The position numbers and the translations under genes are program-made. The notes beneath the pieces are model-generated. The model did no database searches and had not been told where the DNA came from. It was given only the letters and a program-made list of their open reading frames with translations. Source: Symbiodinium natans (Eukaryota; Sar; Dinophyceae; Suessiales; Symbiodiniaceae). From it: a DNA stretch of 64,000 nt. The stretch covers positions 1 through 64,000 of the forward strand of contig CAJNDS010002289.1 of assembly GCA_905221605.1 (NCBI GenBank), in the 5' to 3' direction. This document shows positions 62,484 through 64,000 of this stretch, in pieces (position 1 is the stretch's first letter; every line of letters begins with the position of its first letter).

Positions 62484-63175
62484 ACCCTAAACCCTAAACC
62501 CTAAACCCTAAACCCTAAACCCTAAACCCTAAACCCTACACCCTACACCCTAAGCCCCCTGAACCCTCACCTAAACCCTACACCCTAAACCCTAAACCCC
62601 AAACCGCTTGGAGCGGGCAAGGGGCTGACCCTGTGCGAATGGAAGTGTAGGCAAGCCCAGAACCCTGAACGCGATTGAGGACTGAGGCTTGAAGGTTTAG
62701 GGTTTAGGGTTTAGGGTTTAGGGTTTAGGGTTTAGGGGTTAGGGTTTAGAGCGTGTAGAAGGAAATGTTTCATGAAATCCCTGTTTCTTCTGTTAAGACT
62801 TTCTTGTATCACCTAAACCTTAAGCCTTAAACCCTTATCCCTAAACCCTAAACCGTAAATCTTAACCCCTTCTCCATCCCTAAACCCTAAACCCTAAACC
62901 CTAAACCCTAAACCCAAAACCCAAAACCCACACCGAACATCTGATGCACAAGTTCCCCAGACGATGCCCTTCATGCCAGTTTTCCTTTCTTTTTCGAATT
63001 TGCAGCCCCTTGCAGTTCCAGGCACAGAGCCACAGTTTAGGGTTTAGGGTTTAGGGTTTCGGGTTTAGGGTTTAGGGTTTAGGAAACGTCCGTAGATCTC
63101 GGTTTCTGCGTTGCCTTCTTGACCGGAGAGAATGCGCCCAGAACCGTGAAGGCCGGAAGCTCGAAGTCCGAGCTC
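62320..63175. other. Telomere-like tracts, no firm gene
   Basis: CCCTCAA/CCCTAAA at 62448-62600, TTTAGGG at 62696-62748, CCCTAAA at 62877-62925, TTTAGGG at 63035-63085. Short unique pieces between show no recognisable domain. Confidence 0.5.
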
Positions 63176-63183
63176 TTCTCTCA

Positions 63184-63440
63184 AGCCCTAAACCCTAAAC
63201 CCTAAACCCTAAACCCTAAACCCTAAACCCTAAACCCTAAACCCTAAACCCTAAACCCGAAACCCGAAACCCTAAACCCTAAACCCCAAACCCTAGATCC
63301 TAAACCCTCAGCCCTAAACCCTAAGGCCCAAACCCTAAACCCCAAGCCCTAGATCCTAAACCCTAAGCCCTAAACCCTAAGCCCCAAACCCTAAACCCCA
63401 AACCCTAAATCCTAAACCCTAAGCCCTACACCCTAAACCG
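63184..63440. repeat. CCCTAAA tract with variants
   Basis: Pure for about 75 bp, then CCCGAAA, CCCCAAA, CCCTAAG and CCTAGAT variants. Confidence 0.95.
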
Positions 63441-64000
63441 CCTCGCCCTGGGCAGAACGGCCCATGAGCAGGTCCATCGTCTTCGTCATCACGTCGAGCC
63501 ATGCCGGGGTCGACTTTCGAGACGACCCGCTGCGGCCCGTCCTTGGTCTTGGGCTTTTTGAGGAAGTTTGGGTTTAGGGTTTAGGGTTTAGGGTTTAGGG
63601 TTTAGGGTTTAGGGTTTAGGGTTTAGGGTTTAGGGTTTGGGGTGTAGGGTTTAGGGTTTAGGGTCTAGGGCTTTCGGAGGAAGTCAAACCCTGAACCCTG
63701 AACCCCAAAACCCCCAAACCCCCAAAACCCCCCATACCCGAAACCCGAAAACCCCGAACCCTAAACCCTAAACCCCAAGCACAACGTATACCCAGAACCC
63801 CATTTTGCAACCTTAAACCCTAAACCCTAGACCCTAAATCCTAAACCGTAACTCAACATAGACCCACAACCCCTTTTGCAACCCTAAACTTCAAACCCTC
63901 AACTTAAACCTTAAACCCTAAACCCTGAACCCTAAACCCTAAACCCTAGACCCTAACCCCTAAACCCTAAACTCAGGCATGGCTGGTGGGGGGGCTTCGC
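63441..64000. other. Right end of window
   Basis: A unique piece at 63441-63570 encodes nothing certain. TTTAGGG follows at 63571-63670, then CCCCAAA and CCCTAAA variants to the end. Confidence 0.5.

Larger units (their letters stand above)
17297..64000. repeat. Dispersed telomere-like TTTAGGG / CCCTAAA tracts
   Basis: Dozens of tracts of 2 to more than 30 heptamers occur in both orientations throughout this interval, and none to the left of 17.29 kb. Register variants (TTTAGGGG, TTTGGGG, CTTAGGG, TTCAGGG) are common. TTTAGGG is the telomere repeat of plants and of dinoflagellates examined. Because orientations alternate and exons lie between, these are interstitial copies, not a chromosome end. 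The longest are listed separately. Confidence 0.97.

Noticed and set aside
17297-64000. True chromosome end
   Set aside because: Tracts point in both directions and are separated by exon-like and unique DNA. No terminal array of one orientation is seen.

Overview
The window looks like nuclear DNA from a dinoflagellate, probably Symbiodiniaceae-like or a relative. Four things point that way: a Ty1/copia polyprotein with an extra C-terminal domain; hundreds of dispersed TTTAGGG/CCCTAAA (plant/dinoflagellate-type telomere) repeats far from any visible chromosome end; short exon-like coding islands (RCC1 repeats, EF-hands, Thr-rich segments) in large repeat-filled introns; and the string TTTGGCTCAAG, the 3' end of the dinoflagellate spliced leader, in both LTRs. 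No rRNA, CRISPR array or bacterial-style operon was seen. The taxonomic call is inference.

Layout. 1-4.2 kb: a 511-bp satellite array inside a larger duplication. 4.2-6.4 kb: C-rich CTTGAAGCC repeats and an inverted family of modules with a strong hairpin. 6394-15496: a complete LTR retrotransposon with 5-bp target duplications (TGGTT), TG...CA LTRs, an initiator-Met-like primer site, a frame-broken gag and an intact 2385-codon pol. Pol contains a roughly 0.9-kresidue insert between protease and integrase, and inside it a separate 464-codon ORF in another frame. Pol ends in a roughly 270-residue domain with weak cytosine-methyltransferase-like landmarks. 15.5-17.3 kb: unique sequence, a segmental duplication and a (TTATTATTC)n tract.

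From about 17.3 kb to the end, TTTAGGG/CCCTAAA tracts in both orientations are interspersed with exon-like islands. 19.8-24.3 kb and 32.5-37.1 kb are diverged copies of one segment carrying RCC1 and EF-hand exons; the first copy has an internal inversion. 28.7-32.7 kb holds an RCC1-repeat gene (seven exon-like pieces, + strand). 37.1-38.3 kb is a poly-C/TCTA block bounded by related hairpins. 38.8-40.0 kb is a tandemly repeated acidic exon, one copy expanded by about 84 GAA triplets. 48-50.3 kb holds Thr/Ser-rich (mucin-like) exons, and further exon-like pieces lie at 51-62 kb. Exon boundaries are inferred from reading frame and GT/AG context only; no transcript evidence is available.

The most interesting points are the nested ORF and the C-terminal domain of the copia element, the spliced-leader-like string in its LTR, and several junctions where telomere-like tracts sit directly after exon ends, inside a terminal-inverted-repeat element, or between direct duplications. 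Together they suggest that telomere-like DNA is inserted repeatedly in this genome.
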